A DNA stretch of 15,030 nt, from NCBI GenBank assembly GCA_002424645.1, contig DIKU01000045.1:100995-116024 (forward strand), written 5' to 3'. Within the stretch, counting starts at the first letter, position 1, and each line of letters starts with the position of its first letter. This stretch comes from Pelobacter sp. UBA5610. Lineage in GTDB: Bacteria > Desulfobacterota > Desulfuromonadia > Desulfuromonadales > Syntrophotaleaceae. Positions 7,546-14,521 of the stretch are shown here, in pieces. The notes under the pieces are model-generated. The model saw only the letters and a list, made by a program, of their open reading frames with translations. It was not told the DNA's origin and searched no databases. A program made the translations under genes and the position numbers.

Positions 7546-8787
7546 CTACAGCATGCCGATTACAGCACCGGTCATGCAGGTCGCCAGGGTGCCGGCGACG
7601 ATCGACTTCAACCCCAGGCTCACGATTTCGCCGCGGCGTTCGGGCGCCATGGTGCCCATGCCGCCGATCATGATCCCCAGGGAACCGAAATTGGCAAACC
7701 CGCACAGAGCGTAGGCAAGGATAAGGCGGCTGCGCTCGGACAGGGCTGTGGCAGGCAGCTGCGACATGTCGAGATAGGCCAGCAACTCATTGAGAATCAC
7801 CTTGGTGCCGAGCAGGCTGCCGCCTGTGACCGCTTCGCTCCAGGGGACGCCGATCACCCAGGCTATCGGCGCCAGCAGCCAGCCGAGAATTCGCTGCAGA
7901 GTCAAGGCCTGTCCCTGCACCGCCGGCAGCAGGCCAAGCAGCTCATTGCCCAGATGCACCAGCGCCACCAGCACGATCAGCATGGCCAGGATATTCAGCC
8001 ACAGCTTCAGCCCCTCGGAGGTGCCGCGCGTGATGGCGTCCATGGTGCTGTCTGCCGATTCAAGCATGATCAAGTCGCCATTGGTCGGTGGCCCGACAGG
8101 GGGCACCATCAGTTGGGCGATGACGATTGCGGCCGGTGCGCTGATCAGCGATGCGATGAGAATATGTCCGAGAGCATCGGGGATGACGTTTTGCAGAAAA
8201 CCGGCGTACAGCACCAGCATGGTGCCGGCAATGGTACTCATGCCGCAGGTCATGACGGTAAACAGTTCGCTGCGGCTGAGGGTCTTGAGGTACGGGCGGA
8301 TCAGCAGCGGGGCTTCCACCATGCCGACAAAGATGTTGGCCGCCGCGCCGATGGCCACCGCCCCGCCGATAGGCAGTACCCGGCGCAGCAGGCTCGACAG
8401 CCCCCGGACCACCAGCGGCAGCACCCGCCAGTAAAACAGTAGCGCGGACAGGGCGCTCATGACCAGCACCAGGGGCAGGGCGCGCAGCCCCAGGATGAAG
8501 GAGCTGCCGGGGGCGGTTTCCACAAACGGCAGCGGCGCGCCGCCCAGATAGCCGAACACCATCGCAGTTCCGGCGGCACTGGAGCGGTCCAGAGCCAAAA
8601 ACAGTTGATTGAGGGACAGGAAAAAACCGCGGCAGGCCGGCAGTTTGAGCAGCAGCACCGCGAGCGTAATCTGCAACGATATTCCCACCACCAGGGTCTT
8701 GACCGGCAATCGGCGTCGATTCTCACTGCACAACCAGGCTATTCCGGTGAGAGCCAATAAGCCGAGCAGACCGCGTACAACAAACAT
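7546..8787 (-). CDS. CNT-family nucleoside-type transporter (NupC-like), atypical substrate loop
   Basis: Integral inner-membrane transporter of 413 aa, hydrophobic throughout, of the concentrative nucleoside transporter family (cation-coupled uptake of nucleosides). Family landmarks: LRALPLVLVMSALSALLFYW (101-120), the first re-entrant hairpin with VEAPLLIRPYL (157-167), SRSELFTVMTCGMSTIAGT (171-189), a PP-VGPPTNGD segment (229-238), TKVILNELLAYL (328-339) and ALCGFANFGSLGIMIGG (360-376). The residues matching the ribose-site Glu, Asn and Ser of the Vibrio cholerae CNT are present (E334, N366, S369). The hairpin motif, usually G-Q-T/S-E, here reads G155-M-V-E158, so the polar pair that touches the nucleobase is lost. 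The family assignment is firm but the substrate is uncertain. Start at 8787 with AAAAGGAT (8793-8800) upstream. Confidence 0.9.
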   Translation of the reverse strand: MFVVRGLLGLLALTGIAWLCSENRRRLPVKTLVVGISLQITLAVLLLKLPACRGFFLSLNQLFLALDRSSAAGTAMVFGYLGGAPLPFVETAPGSSFILGLRALPLVLVMSALSALLFYWRVLPLVVRGLSSLLRRVLPIGGAVAIGAAANIFVGMVEAPLLIRPYLKTLSRSELFTVMTCGMSTIAGTMLVLYAGFLQNVIPDALGHILIASLISAPAAIVIAQLMVPPVGPPTNGDLIMLESADSTMDAITRGTSEGLKLWLNILAMLIVLVALVHLGNELLGLLPAVQGQALTLQRILGWLLAPIAWVIGVPWSEAVTGGSLLGTKVILNELLAYLDMSQLPATALSERSRLILAYALCGFANFGSLGIMIGGMGTMAPERRGEIVSLGLKSIVAGTLATCMTGAVIGML

Positions 8788-8895
8788 GAAAAATCCTTTT
8801 CGGTTTAAAGCGTCAGGGCATCAAAAAAGCATTGTTTTTCCCATGCGACCTGCGTGCTTTCGGCGGAGTAACGGATTTTTTTATCCTCTGAGTAC

Positions 8896-10494
8896 CTAAA
8901 ACAGGCCGATCACCAGCAGATTGATCGCGCCGATGATGCCGCCGAGCAGCGCCCCGAACAGGTTGATGTACTTGAACTGTTCCTGCATGATGCCGAGCAG
9001 CAGATTCTCCACGGCCAGGATGTCGAGGCTGTTGACCTTGTCTTCAACCATGCGGCTGACATCGAGGGAATCGACCAGTTGCGGCACTTCCCGGCAGAGC
9101 AGCTGCATTAACTGGGCATTGAGACCGTCTTCCAGTTCCAGTCGGATTTCGCTCGATATGCGTGACGACAAGCGGCCCAAGGGGAGTTTGAACAGCCAGT
9201 TTTCGACCAGGGATGCCAGCTCCGCATCGACCATGGCCTGGGCCGCAGGAGAGCGCAGGGCTGCCAGCAAACGATCGGTTACGGCCTGGCGCGCCCGCGG
9301 CATGCCCCCGGGGGGCAGCATGCCACTCAACAATTCACCCAGGGTGCGCTGCCGCAAAGGGTCGAGCATACGGTCGACAAGGGTCTCGAGAGTCTTGCCT
9401 GCCGCCGGGCTGCGCAGGGCCACCACCACCCTGGCCCGAATGAAACGCCGTACGCGGGCGATGCGCCCGTAAGGCATGTCGGCCAGCAAGGTTGCCGGAG
9501 ATTTTTCCAGCAGCAGATCGAAACGCTCCCGAATCACCCGGGCCACCTTGCGCCGGGTGTTCTCCTCGGCCAGACAGCTGCCGAGTTCAGCACTGGCCCG
9601 GTCCAGGAGGCCGGGCAGGTATTGCGCGATCTTTTCCGGTGTGAGAAAGCCCGCTACCAGTCCGCCCATCATGCCCAACGATTTGGTAAATCCGCCGATG
9701 GCCTCCTGGGCCCGCTCCGCTAAACGCTGGCGCACCTCCGGATCCTGCAAAAGGGTCAGCAAGTGTTCCATCAGCTCCGGAAGTTCCTGCTCGATCCAGT
9801 TCTGTACCCCCTCGATCAGGTCGTCGGGTATAAAGTCCCGCAAGGGTTGATCCGATTCCAGCAGTTTCTGCAACTGCTCGTCCAGCATATGGCCGGCTTC
9901 GCGGCCGACCTTGTCGGACTGCAGCCAGGCCACCGCCTTGCGGCGCAGATGGCGTTCCACAGCCGCCCGCTGCAGAGCGCCCAGCATGCTGGCCGGTTCG
10001 CGCGCCAGAAGCGCATCGCCTTTTTCCTGCAGCCAATTGCTCAGCCGGGTTTTGAAGGCCGGGCTGTCCAGGTATTCGAACAGAGCGCGCACCGCTTTCC
10101 AGCGCAAGGTTTCGGTCAATTCACGGAACCGCCCCTTGAACTTGTCCGGCACCAGATCCACCAGCGGTCCGAGATCCCGGTCGAGCAGTCCGCCCAGCTT
10201 GCCGGCCACCGCCTGGCGTAATTCGATCTGAAAACTTTCCCGTTGCAGCGCCCCGGCCACTTCATCCGGGGTTACCAGGTGGCTGCCGACCATGTCGCCG
10301 ATACGCCGGGCCAGTTCCTCACGCTTGGACGGAATGATGCCGGGGGTCAGCGGTACCCGTATGCCAAAAATCCGCCAGGCCCGCAACGGCCTGAAAAGCA
10401 TGCGGATGGCGATATAATTGGTCACGTAACCGATGACCGCTCCCAGCAGGGGCGGGGCCAGGTAGGGCAAAGTTTGGATAATCGCTTCGGACAT
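8896..10494 (-). CDS. DUF445-family membrane protein
   Basis: 532-aa protein of the DUF445 (YheB/YjiN-like) family; biochemical role unknown. The N-terminus holds the conserved GAVIGYVTNYIAIRMLFRPL segment and the LTPGIIPSKREELARRIGDMVG motif (about 18-70). The long middle part is charged and helical with many Leu-Arg-Glu stretches and repeated LAERA/LLxxLxDPxxRQRL-like elements. A second hydrophobic segment (LFGALLGGIIGAINLLVIGLF) ends the protein. Two membrane anchors at the termini with about 450 helical residues between them suggest a membrane-tethered scaffold, but that is inference. The start at 10494 is preferred over the upstream in-frame Met at 10584 because GAGGTG lies at 10498-10503 and because promoter-like sequences overlap the upstream region. 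The CNT transporter follows 108 bp downstream on the same strand. Confidence 0.88.
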   Translation of the reverse strand: MSEAIIQTLPYLAPPLLGAVIGYVTNYIAIRMLFRPLRAWRIFGIRVPLTPGIIPSKREELARRIGDMVGSHLVTPDEVAGALQRESFQIELRQAVAGKLGGLLDRDLGPLVDLVPDKFKGRFRELTETLRWKAVRALFEYLDSPAFKTRLSNWLQEKGDALLAREPASMLGALQRAAVERHLRRKAVAWLQSDKVGREAGHMLDEQLQKLLESDQPLRDFIPDDLIEGVQNWIEQELPELMEHLLTLLQDPEVRQRLAERAQEAIGGFTKSLGMMGGLVAGFLTPEKIAQYLPGLLDRASAELGSCLAEENTRRKVARVIRERFDLLLEKSPATLLADMPYGRIARVRRFIRARVVVALRSPAAGKTLETLVDRMLDPLRQRTLGELLSGMLPPGGMPRARQAVTDRLLAALRSPAAQAMVDAELASLVENWLFKLPLGRLSSRISSEIRLELEDGLNAQLMQLLCREVPQLVDSLDVSRMVEDKVNSLDILAVENLLLGIMQEQFKYINLFGALLGGIIGAINLLVIGLF

Positions 10495-10548
10495 GAACAC
10501 CTCGCGGAAAGTGTGGAAGAGTGGCTGCCTGCGGCCTGGCCGCCGGTT

Positions 10549-10577
10549 ATCATAACGATAATATAACGCCTGTGCAA
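10549..10577 (-). promoter_or_regulatory. Sigma-70-type promoter for the DUF445 gene (proximal)
   Basis: On the minus strand: TTGCAC (-35), 17 bases, TATGAT (-10, 5/6 match), about 55 bases before the start codon. Confidence 0.5.
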
Positions 10578-10586
10578 GTACCACAA
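10558..10586 (-). promoter_or_regulatory. Overlapping sigma-70-type promoter for the DUF445 gene (distal)
   Basis: On the minus strand: TTGTGG (-35), 17 bases, TATTAT (-10, 5/6 match), offset 9 bases from the proximal candidate. Only one may be real. Confidence 0.4.
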
Positions 10587-10596
10587 ACGGTTTGAT

Positions 10597-10625
10597 TTGT
10601 TAAACTTTTAGCTGGCATATAAAAC
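10597..10625 (+). promoter_or_regulatory. Possible promoter for the GNAT/M20 unit
   Basis: TTGTTA (10597-10602), 17 bases, TAAAAC (10620-10625), or the -10 read as TATAAA at 10618 with a short 15-base spacer. It is in the only AT-rich patch of the gap. The transcript would start just before the pair of 12-mer repeats. Confidence 0.35.
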
Positions 10626-10630
10626 ATCTT

Positions 10631-10677
10631 CAATGTACAAGGTGGTGAGGACAGCAGGTGACCTCCAACGTACAAGG
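10631..10677 (+). repeat. Two near-identical 12-mers upstream of the GNAT gene
   Basis: CAATGTACAAGG (10631-10642) and CAACGTACAAGG (10666-10677), 11 of 12 identical, 35 bp apart start to start. Between them lies GAGG...CCTC, which can pair, and a 9-bp palindrome AGGTGACCT (10656-10664). Could be operator half-sites or a leader RNA element; no known factor recognised. Confidence 0.5.
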
Positions 10678-10707
10678 AACGCACTCTAGACATTACAGGA
10701 TTTAACC

Positions 10708-11181
10708 GTGGAAACCAAACTCTGCATTCGTGAAATGACCATCGATGACCTTTCCGAGGTGTTTCATATCGGCGAAGAAGTCTTTACCGCCGAATTTTCG
10801 CCCACCCTCTACCGCACCTGGGACGAATACGAAATCACCACCATGTTCAATTCCGATACCGAACTGTGCCTGGTGGCCGAAGTAGAGGATAAGATCGTCG
10901 GCTTCGCCCTCGGCACGACGGTGGAAAAACAACGGGGCCCCTGGAAATACGGCTACCTGGTGTGGCTCGGCGTGCGTCCGACGACCCAGAAAGCCAGTAT
11001 TGGCAAGGCGCTGTTCCGGGAGTTGCGCCGCCGCATGCAAGACCAGGGGGTGCGCATGATTATTGTCGATACCGCCGCCGACAATGAGGCGGCGCTCTCA
11101 TTCTTTCGCAAGCAAGGCTTCAGCAACCCGCGCGAGCACGTCTACCTGAGCCTCAACCTGACGCGCCCGCACAAAAAATAG
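10708..11181 (+). CDS. GNAT-family N-acetyltransferase
   Basis: 157-aa cytoplasmic acetyltransferase of the GNAT fold, which moves acetyl from acetyl-CoA to an amine. Seen in order: N-terminal IREMTIDDLSEVFHI, the central strand VAEVEDKIVGFALGT (56-70), the acetyl-CoA pyrophosphate loop V89-RPTTQKASIGK (motif A; the usual Q/R-x-x-G-x-G here is Q94-K-A-S-I-G99, with Ser in place of the first Gly), and motif B with DTAADNEAALSFFRKQGF (121-138). It is a stand-alone, RimI-like length. The start is GTG at 10708 with AGGA (10697-10700) 7 bases upstream. Its stop nearly abuts the M20 gene, so the two are probably cotranslated and act on related compounds. The acceptor substrate (protein N-terminus, amino acid or other amine) cannot be told. 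Confidence 0.87.
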   Translation: METKLCIREMTIDDLSEVFHIGEEVFTAEFSPTLYRTWDEYEITTMFNSDTELCLVAEVEDKIVGFALGTTVEKQRGPWKYGYLVWLGVRPTTQKASIGKALFRELRRRMQDQGVRMIIVDTAADNEAALSFFRKQGFSNPREHVYLSLNLTRPHKK

Positions 11182-11188
11182 GATGGCC

Positions 11189-12394
11189 ATGTCAGCACTC
11201 TGGGAAACATTGCGTACCCGCCTGCGTCGCGACCGCTTGCACCGCCTGTTGTGGGAGATGGTGGAGATCTATTCGCCCTCCGGCAAGGAAGAGGATATTC
11301 AGCTCTTTCTGGAAGACACCCTGCAAAAGGCCGGGTTGACGGTGCATCGGGAAACGTTGGACGAGACCCGCTTCAACCTGCGTTGCACCATGGGGGAGGG
11401 CGAGCCTGATTTTTATCTGGTGGGGCATGTCGATACCGTCGCCGACTGGGATCTGCAGGGCGAGGGGCCGCGCCAGCAGGGCGGTATTCTCTACGGCCTC
11501 GGGACCGCCGACATGAAGGCCGGCTGCGCCGCCATGGTGGAAACCTTTTTGACCCTGGCCGAAAACCTGCCCCCCGAACAGCGCCCCTGCGTGGGGTTGC
11601 TGCTGGTGGTGGGGGAAGAAGAAGACGGTGCCGGCAGTCTGGCGTTTCTTGCGGAACGCCGCCCCGCCTGGGTGGTGATCGGCGAGCCGACCGGTTTACA
11701 GGTCTGCGTTGGTCATTACGGTTATCTGGAGGTCACCCTGACCACCAGCGGGCGGCGCAGCCACTCCTGTCTGCCGGAGCACGGCCACAATGCGGTGGAG
11801 TCGATGCTGCGTGTGCTCCTGCACCTGGGGCGCGCGCCGCTGTTGCGTAAGACCGATAGCGGCCTGGTCTATTCCATCCGCGAAATGAACTCATCCCGGG
11901 CCGGCTTCGTGGTCCCCGATCGCTGCGAAACCTGGATCGACCTGCACCTGCCGCCGACCCTGGATCTGGATAAGACCATTGCCGCGCTGCGGCGCCGGTT
12001 GGCCGCCGCCAGCCGCACCATCTCCGGTCTGGAGCTGGAGGTGGAGTTCCCCTGGGCCAGCCGCAGCTACGACCTGGGCAGCGACCACTGGGCAGGGCAT
12101 ATTCTGGCAGAACTGTATCCGCACCTGCGGCGACCCTTGGTGTTCACCGCATTCCGTTCTCATTCCGACGGCAACCTGTTTCATGAAAAAGGCAGCCGTC
12201 CCCTGCTTTTGGGTCCCGGCTCTCTGGAAACAGCCCATACCTGGGAAGAGCAGGTGCCGCTGGAAGAAGTCGATCTGGCCGCCGCCATCTACCTGGGTAT
12301 GTGTCTGGCTGCGCCGGGCCCGCGGGAACCGCGATTGTCCGTGGAGGAAGTGAATGGTTCGGAGGAAGACGGTTTGGAGCCGATCATCGATTAG
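11189..12394 (+). CDS. M20-family metallopeptidase/deacylase (ArgE/DapE/CPG2 group)
   Basis: 401-aa dinuclear zinc amidohydrolase of the M20 family, which cleaves N-acyl amino acids or small peptides. Numbering from this start: metal ligand His80 and Asp82 in GHVDTV, bridging Asp108 in GTADMKAG, catalytic Glu143 and ligand Glu144 in VVGEEEDGAGS, ligand Glu166 in IGEPTG, and C-terminal ligand His350 in AHTWEEQ. The dimerisation domain (about 176-290) has SGRRSHSCLPEHGHNAVESM. All catalytic residues are present. An ATG also occurs at 11183, but AGGA (11180-11183) would overlap it while giving 5-base spacing to 11189, so 11189 is chosen. The stop codon of the GNAT gene is within that ribosome-binding site, a sign of coupling. 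The C-terminal acidic tail (EEVNGSEEDGLEP) is not part of the catalytic fold. Exact substrate unknown; a hairpin terminator follows. Confidence 0.88.
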   Translation: MSALWETLRTRLRRDRLHRLLWEMVEIYSPSGKEEDIQLFLEDTLQKAGLTVHRETLDETRFNLRCTMGEGEPDFYLVGHVDTVADWDLQGEGPRQQGGILYGLGTADMKAGCAAMVETFLTLAENLPPEQRPCVGLLLVVGEEEDGAGSLAFLAERRPAWVVIGEPTGLQVCVGHYGYLEVTLTTSGRRSHSCLPEHGHNAVESMLRVLLHLGRAPLLRKTDSGLVYSIREMNSSRAGFVVPDRCETWIDLHLPPTLDLDKTIAALRRRLAAASRTISGLELEVEFPWASRSYDLGSDHWAGHILAELYPHLRRPLVFTAFRSHSDGNLFHEKGSRPLLLGPGSLETAHTWEEQVPLEEVDLAAAIYLGMCLAAPGPREPRLSVEEVNGSEEDGLEPIID

Positions 12395-12421
12395 GCGAAG
12401 AACTTGAAAGACTACGTGACG

Positions 12422-12450
12422 GCCCTCCCCATGAAGGGGAGGGCTTTTTT
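12422..12450 (+). terminator. Strong intrinsic terminator after the M20 gene
   Basis: A perfect 9-bp stem GCCCTCCCC / GGGGAGGGC with loop ATGAA, then TTTTTT (12445-12450), 27 bases after the stop codon. It sits between convergent genes; the minus strand lacks a T-run after the stem. Confidence 0.92.
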
Positions 12451-12458
12451 GAAGAAGA

Positions 12459-13454
12459 TCAGCTGTCGATTTCGATGAGGGAATCATCGCCGATATTCAT
12501 GCGGCGCGGCGAACCGGCCAGCCGTACACCATTGCCGAGGATGCTGAAACGCAGGTTGGCGTCCCTGACCTGGCAGTCGGCATTGATGATCGAATCGCGT
12601 ACGATGCTGGCCTCGATCACGGTGCCGGTGGCCAGCGATACGCACGGACCTATGATGCTGCCGCGCACGGTGACGCCGTCGGCGATGAACACCGGCGGGA
12701 TCACCACCGTGTCGATGAGGTCGCCCCGGCAGCTGTGTCGCTCCTTGAGCAGGTAACAGTTGGTTTGCAGCAGCGTCTCCGGCTTGCCGCAGTCGAGCCA
12801 GGCGTCGATTTCCGGCGCGCGGAAGCGCTTGCCGTCCTTGACCATGCGCATGAAAACCGCCGGCAGGTAAAATTCGCCCTTGACCGTGTCGCCGGCCTGA
12901 ATCGTCTGGTCGAGATACTGCATGAAGTCCCCGGCATCCTTGAGATAGTAGAGTCCGACCTGGGCCAGGCGTGAAATGGGGGTATCGGGTTTTTCCACCA
13001 TGTCGACGATAATGCCGTCGCGGATCACGTTGACGCCGAAACGCTGGTAATCCTCGACTTCCTTCGAATAGATCAGACCGTCGCAATCGGCGCACAGTTC
13101 GGGGATGCGGGTCAGATCGGTGACGAAAATGGTGTCGTTGAACACCACCAGCACGTCGTCGCCCGGGAGGATGCGGGGCGCGGCCAGGGATACGGCATGC
13201 GCCGGACCGAGGCGATCTGTCTGCACGATGTAGCTGCAATTCAGAGCGGGGAAGCAGCGCTTCATGAACGCCTCGATCTGGTGCCCGTTCTCGTCGGTGA
13301 TAAAGATCAGCTCTTCGGCGTCCAGCACCTTGAGGCGCTCGATGATATGCTCCAGAACCGTCTTGCCAGCCACCTGCACCAGTGATTTGGCGCGCGTGTG
13401 GGTATGAGGGCGCAGTCGCGTGCCTTTGCCCGCCACCGGCAGAATGATTTTCAT
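12459..13454 (-). CDS. Sugar-phosphate nucleotidyltransferase with beta-helix C-terminus
   Basis: 331-aa enzyme expected to join a sugar 1-phosphate to an NTP, giving an NDP-sugar for polysaccharide or cofactor use. The N-terminal Rossmann-like NTP_transferase domain starts with LPVAGKGTRLRPHTHTRAKSL (5-25). The signature Lys is kept (K23) but the usual Pro before it is Ala. Further marks: VVFNDTIF with metal-binding-type Asp107, MVEKPDTP (152-159), KGEFYLPAVF (192-201) and AWLDCGKPETL (218-228). From about 247 the chain shows hexapeptide-like spacing (VVIPPVFIADGVTV..SIIGPCVSL..GTVIEASIV..SIINADCQV), a left-handed beta-helix as in GlmU or GlgC relatives. No acetyltransferase activity is implied. 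The sugar is unknown. Start at 13454 with GGAGG (13460-13464) upstream; alone on its strand. Confidence 0.88.
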   Translation of the reverse strand: MKIILPVAGKGTRLRPHTHTRAKSLVQVAGKTVLEHIIERLKVLDAEELIFITDENGHQIEAFMKRCFPALNCSYIVQTDRLGPAHAVSLAAPRILPGDDVLVVFNDTIFVTDLTRIPELCADCDGLIYSKEVEDYQRFGVNVIRDGIIVDMVEKPDTPISRLAQVGLYYLKDAGDFMQYLDQTIQAGDTVKGEFYLPAVFMRMVKDGKRFRAPEIDAWLDCGKPETLLQTNCYLLKERHSCRGDLIDTVVIPPVFIADGVTVRGSIIGPCVSLATGTVIEASIVRDSIINADCQVRDANLRFSILGNGVRLAGSPRRMNIGDDSLIEIDS

Positions 13455-13526
13455 GCGGTCCTCCGTGAATATGAAGTCTTGTCAGAACCGGGCCGTTTCC
13501 GGTAGCATGGGCCCGCTGTCGAAGAG

Positions 13527-13555
13527 ACTATAACCGCAATATCCCGTCCGGGCAA
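13527..13555 (-). promoter_or_regulatory. Sigma-70-type promoter for the nucleotidyltransferase gene
   Basis: On the minus strand: TTGCCC (-35), exactly 17 bases, TATAGT (-10, 5/6 match), about 72 bases before the start codon. Confidence 0.55.
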
Positions 13556-13568
13556 GTTTTCGCGTCAC

Positions 13569-13596
13569 TTGTTGGCACGTAAGCCTTTGATACCAT
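13569..13596 (+). promoter_or_regulatory. Weak promoter candidate for the hslO gene
   Basis: TTGTTG (13569-13574), 16 bases, TACCAT (13591-13596). Only 4/6 matches in the -10 box; no clear heat-shock (sigma-32) promoter is seen in the 182-bp divergent gap. Confidence 0.3.
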
Positions 13597-13636
13597 TGAG
13601 GCGCGCCACCGGGCTGCATAGCCATAAGGAATCATC

Positions 13637-14515
13637 ATGAAGGATCATCTGTTTCGCGTAGCCACCAAAGACGGCACCCTGCGTGCCGCCGCCGCCGTCA
13701 CCACCGAACTGGTCGACGCCATCTGTCAGCGCCAGGGCACCGACCCCACTGCCAGCGTTGCGCTGGCGCGCCTGGTCACCGGCACCGCGCTGATGGGCAG
13801 CCTGCTCAAAGGCGACCAGCGTCTGGCCCTGATGATCGAAGGCAACGGGCCGCTCAAAAAACTGCACGCCGAGACCGACGCGATGGGGCAGGTACGCGGT
13901 TCGGTCAAGGTGCCGGTGTCCGGTGTGCCCCCCACCGAAACAGGTTTCGACGTGCCGGCCGCCGTCGGCCGCGCCGGTTTTCTGCATGTCATCAAGGACC
14001 TCGGCCTCAAGGAACCCTATCGCGGCATGGTCATGCTCTACAGCAGCGAGATCGCCGAGGATATCGCCTATTACCTGACCTCTTCCGAGCAGGTGCCCTC
14101 CACCGTCGCGCTCGGCGTGTATCTGGAAAAAGACGGCCATATCTCCGCCGCCGGCGGTCTGCTGGTGCAGGCCATGCCCGAAGGCTCGGAGGCGCTGGTT
14201 TCCCTGCTCGAAGAGCGCCTGATTTCCCTGCCGTCGATCTCCACCTTGCTGCGCGATGGCAAAGGGCCACGGCAGATTATCGAGGAACTGTTCGCCGGCA
14301 TCCCCCTGGGCCAGGCCGAAGAGACGCCGCTTGAGTTCCGCTGTACCTGCAGCCGCCCCCAGGTGCTGGGGATGCTCAAGACTCTGGGTGCCGAAGAGCT
14401 GCAGGAGATGGCCGCCAAGGACGAAGAGACCGTCGTCACCTGCGAATTCTGCAAAGAAAGTTACACCTTCAGCCCCGCCGAGATCAAAGCCCTGCTCGCC
14501 GGGTTCGACAAGTAA
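13637..14515 (+). CDS. hslO: Hsp33 redox-regulated molecular chaperone
   Basis: 292-aa cytoplasmic chaperone, the usual length for Hsp33. It is held inactive by zinc in the reduced state and unfolds to bind client proteins when its cysteines are oxidised. The zinc-binding redox switch is intact: C236-x-C238 (RCTCSR) and C269-x2-C272 (TCEFCKES), 30 residues apart. The N-terminal domain shows the family segments VALARLVTGTALMGSLLKGDQRL (41-63), IEGNGPLKKLHAETDAMGQVRG (67-88) and GFLHVIKDLGLKEPYRGMVML (114-134). The ATG has AAGGA (13626-13630) 6 bases upstream. It is the first gene of a unit with the selenouridine synthase gene 6 bases downstream. In an anaerobe it would be expected to guard against oxidative unfolding during oxygen exposure. 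Confidence 0.96.
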   Translation: MKDHLFRVATKDGTLRAAAAVTTELVDAICQRQGTDPTASVALARLVTGTALMGSLLKGDQRLALMIEGNGPLKKLHAETDAMGQVRGSVKVPVSGVPPTETGFDVPAAVGRAGFLHVIKDLGLKEPYRGMVMLYSSEIAEDIAYYLTSSEQVPSTVALGVYLEKDGHISAAGGLLVQAMPEGSEALVSLLEERLISLPSISTLLRDGKGPRQIIEELFAGIPLGQAEETPLEFRCTCSRPQVLGMLKTLGAEELQEMAAKDEETVVTCEFCKESYTFSPAEIKALLAGFDK

Positions 14516-14521
14516 CCGCCC

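Noticed and set aside
7525..8442. Open frame of 305 codons on the plus strand opposite the CNT gene
   Set aside because: Its product is extremely rich in Gln, His and Asp, as expected for the reverse complement of a Leu/Val/Ala-rich membrane protein.
8788..8895. Possible terminator between the DUF445 and CNT genes (GCAT...ATGC followed by T6 on the minus strand)
   Set aside because: Only a 4-bp stem with a 10-base loop; too weak to call.
10495..10584. N-terminal extension of the DUF445 gene to the Met at 10584
   Set aside because: The added 30 residues are Arg-rich and unlike the family, they overlap promoter-like sequences, and a good ribosome-binding site supports 10494.
13571..13592. TTGGCACGTAAGCCTTTGAT, similar to a sigma-54 promoter, upstream of hslO
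   Set aside because: The invariant GC expected 10 bases after GG is replaced by TT, so it fails the basic spacing and base requirement.
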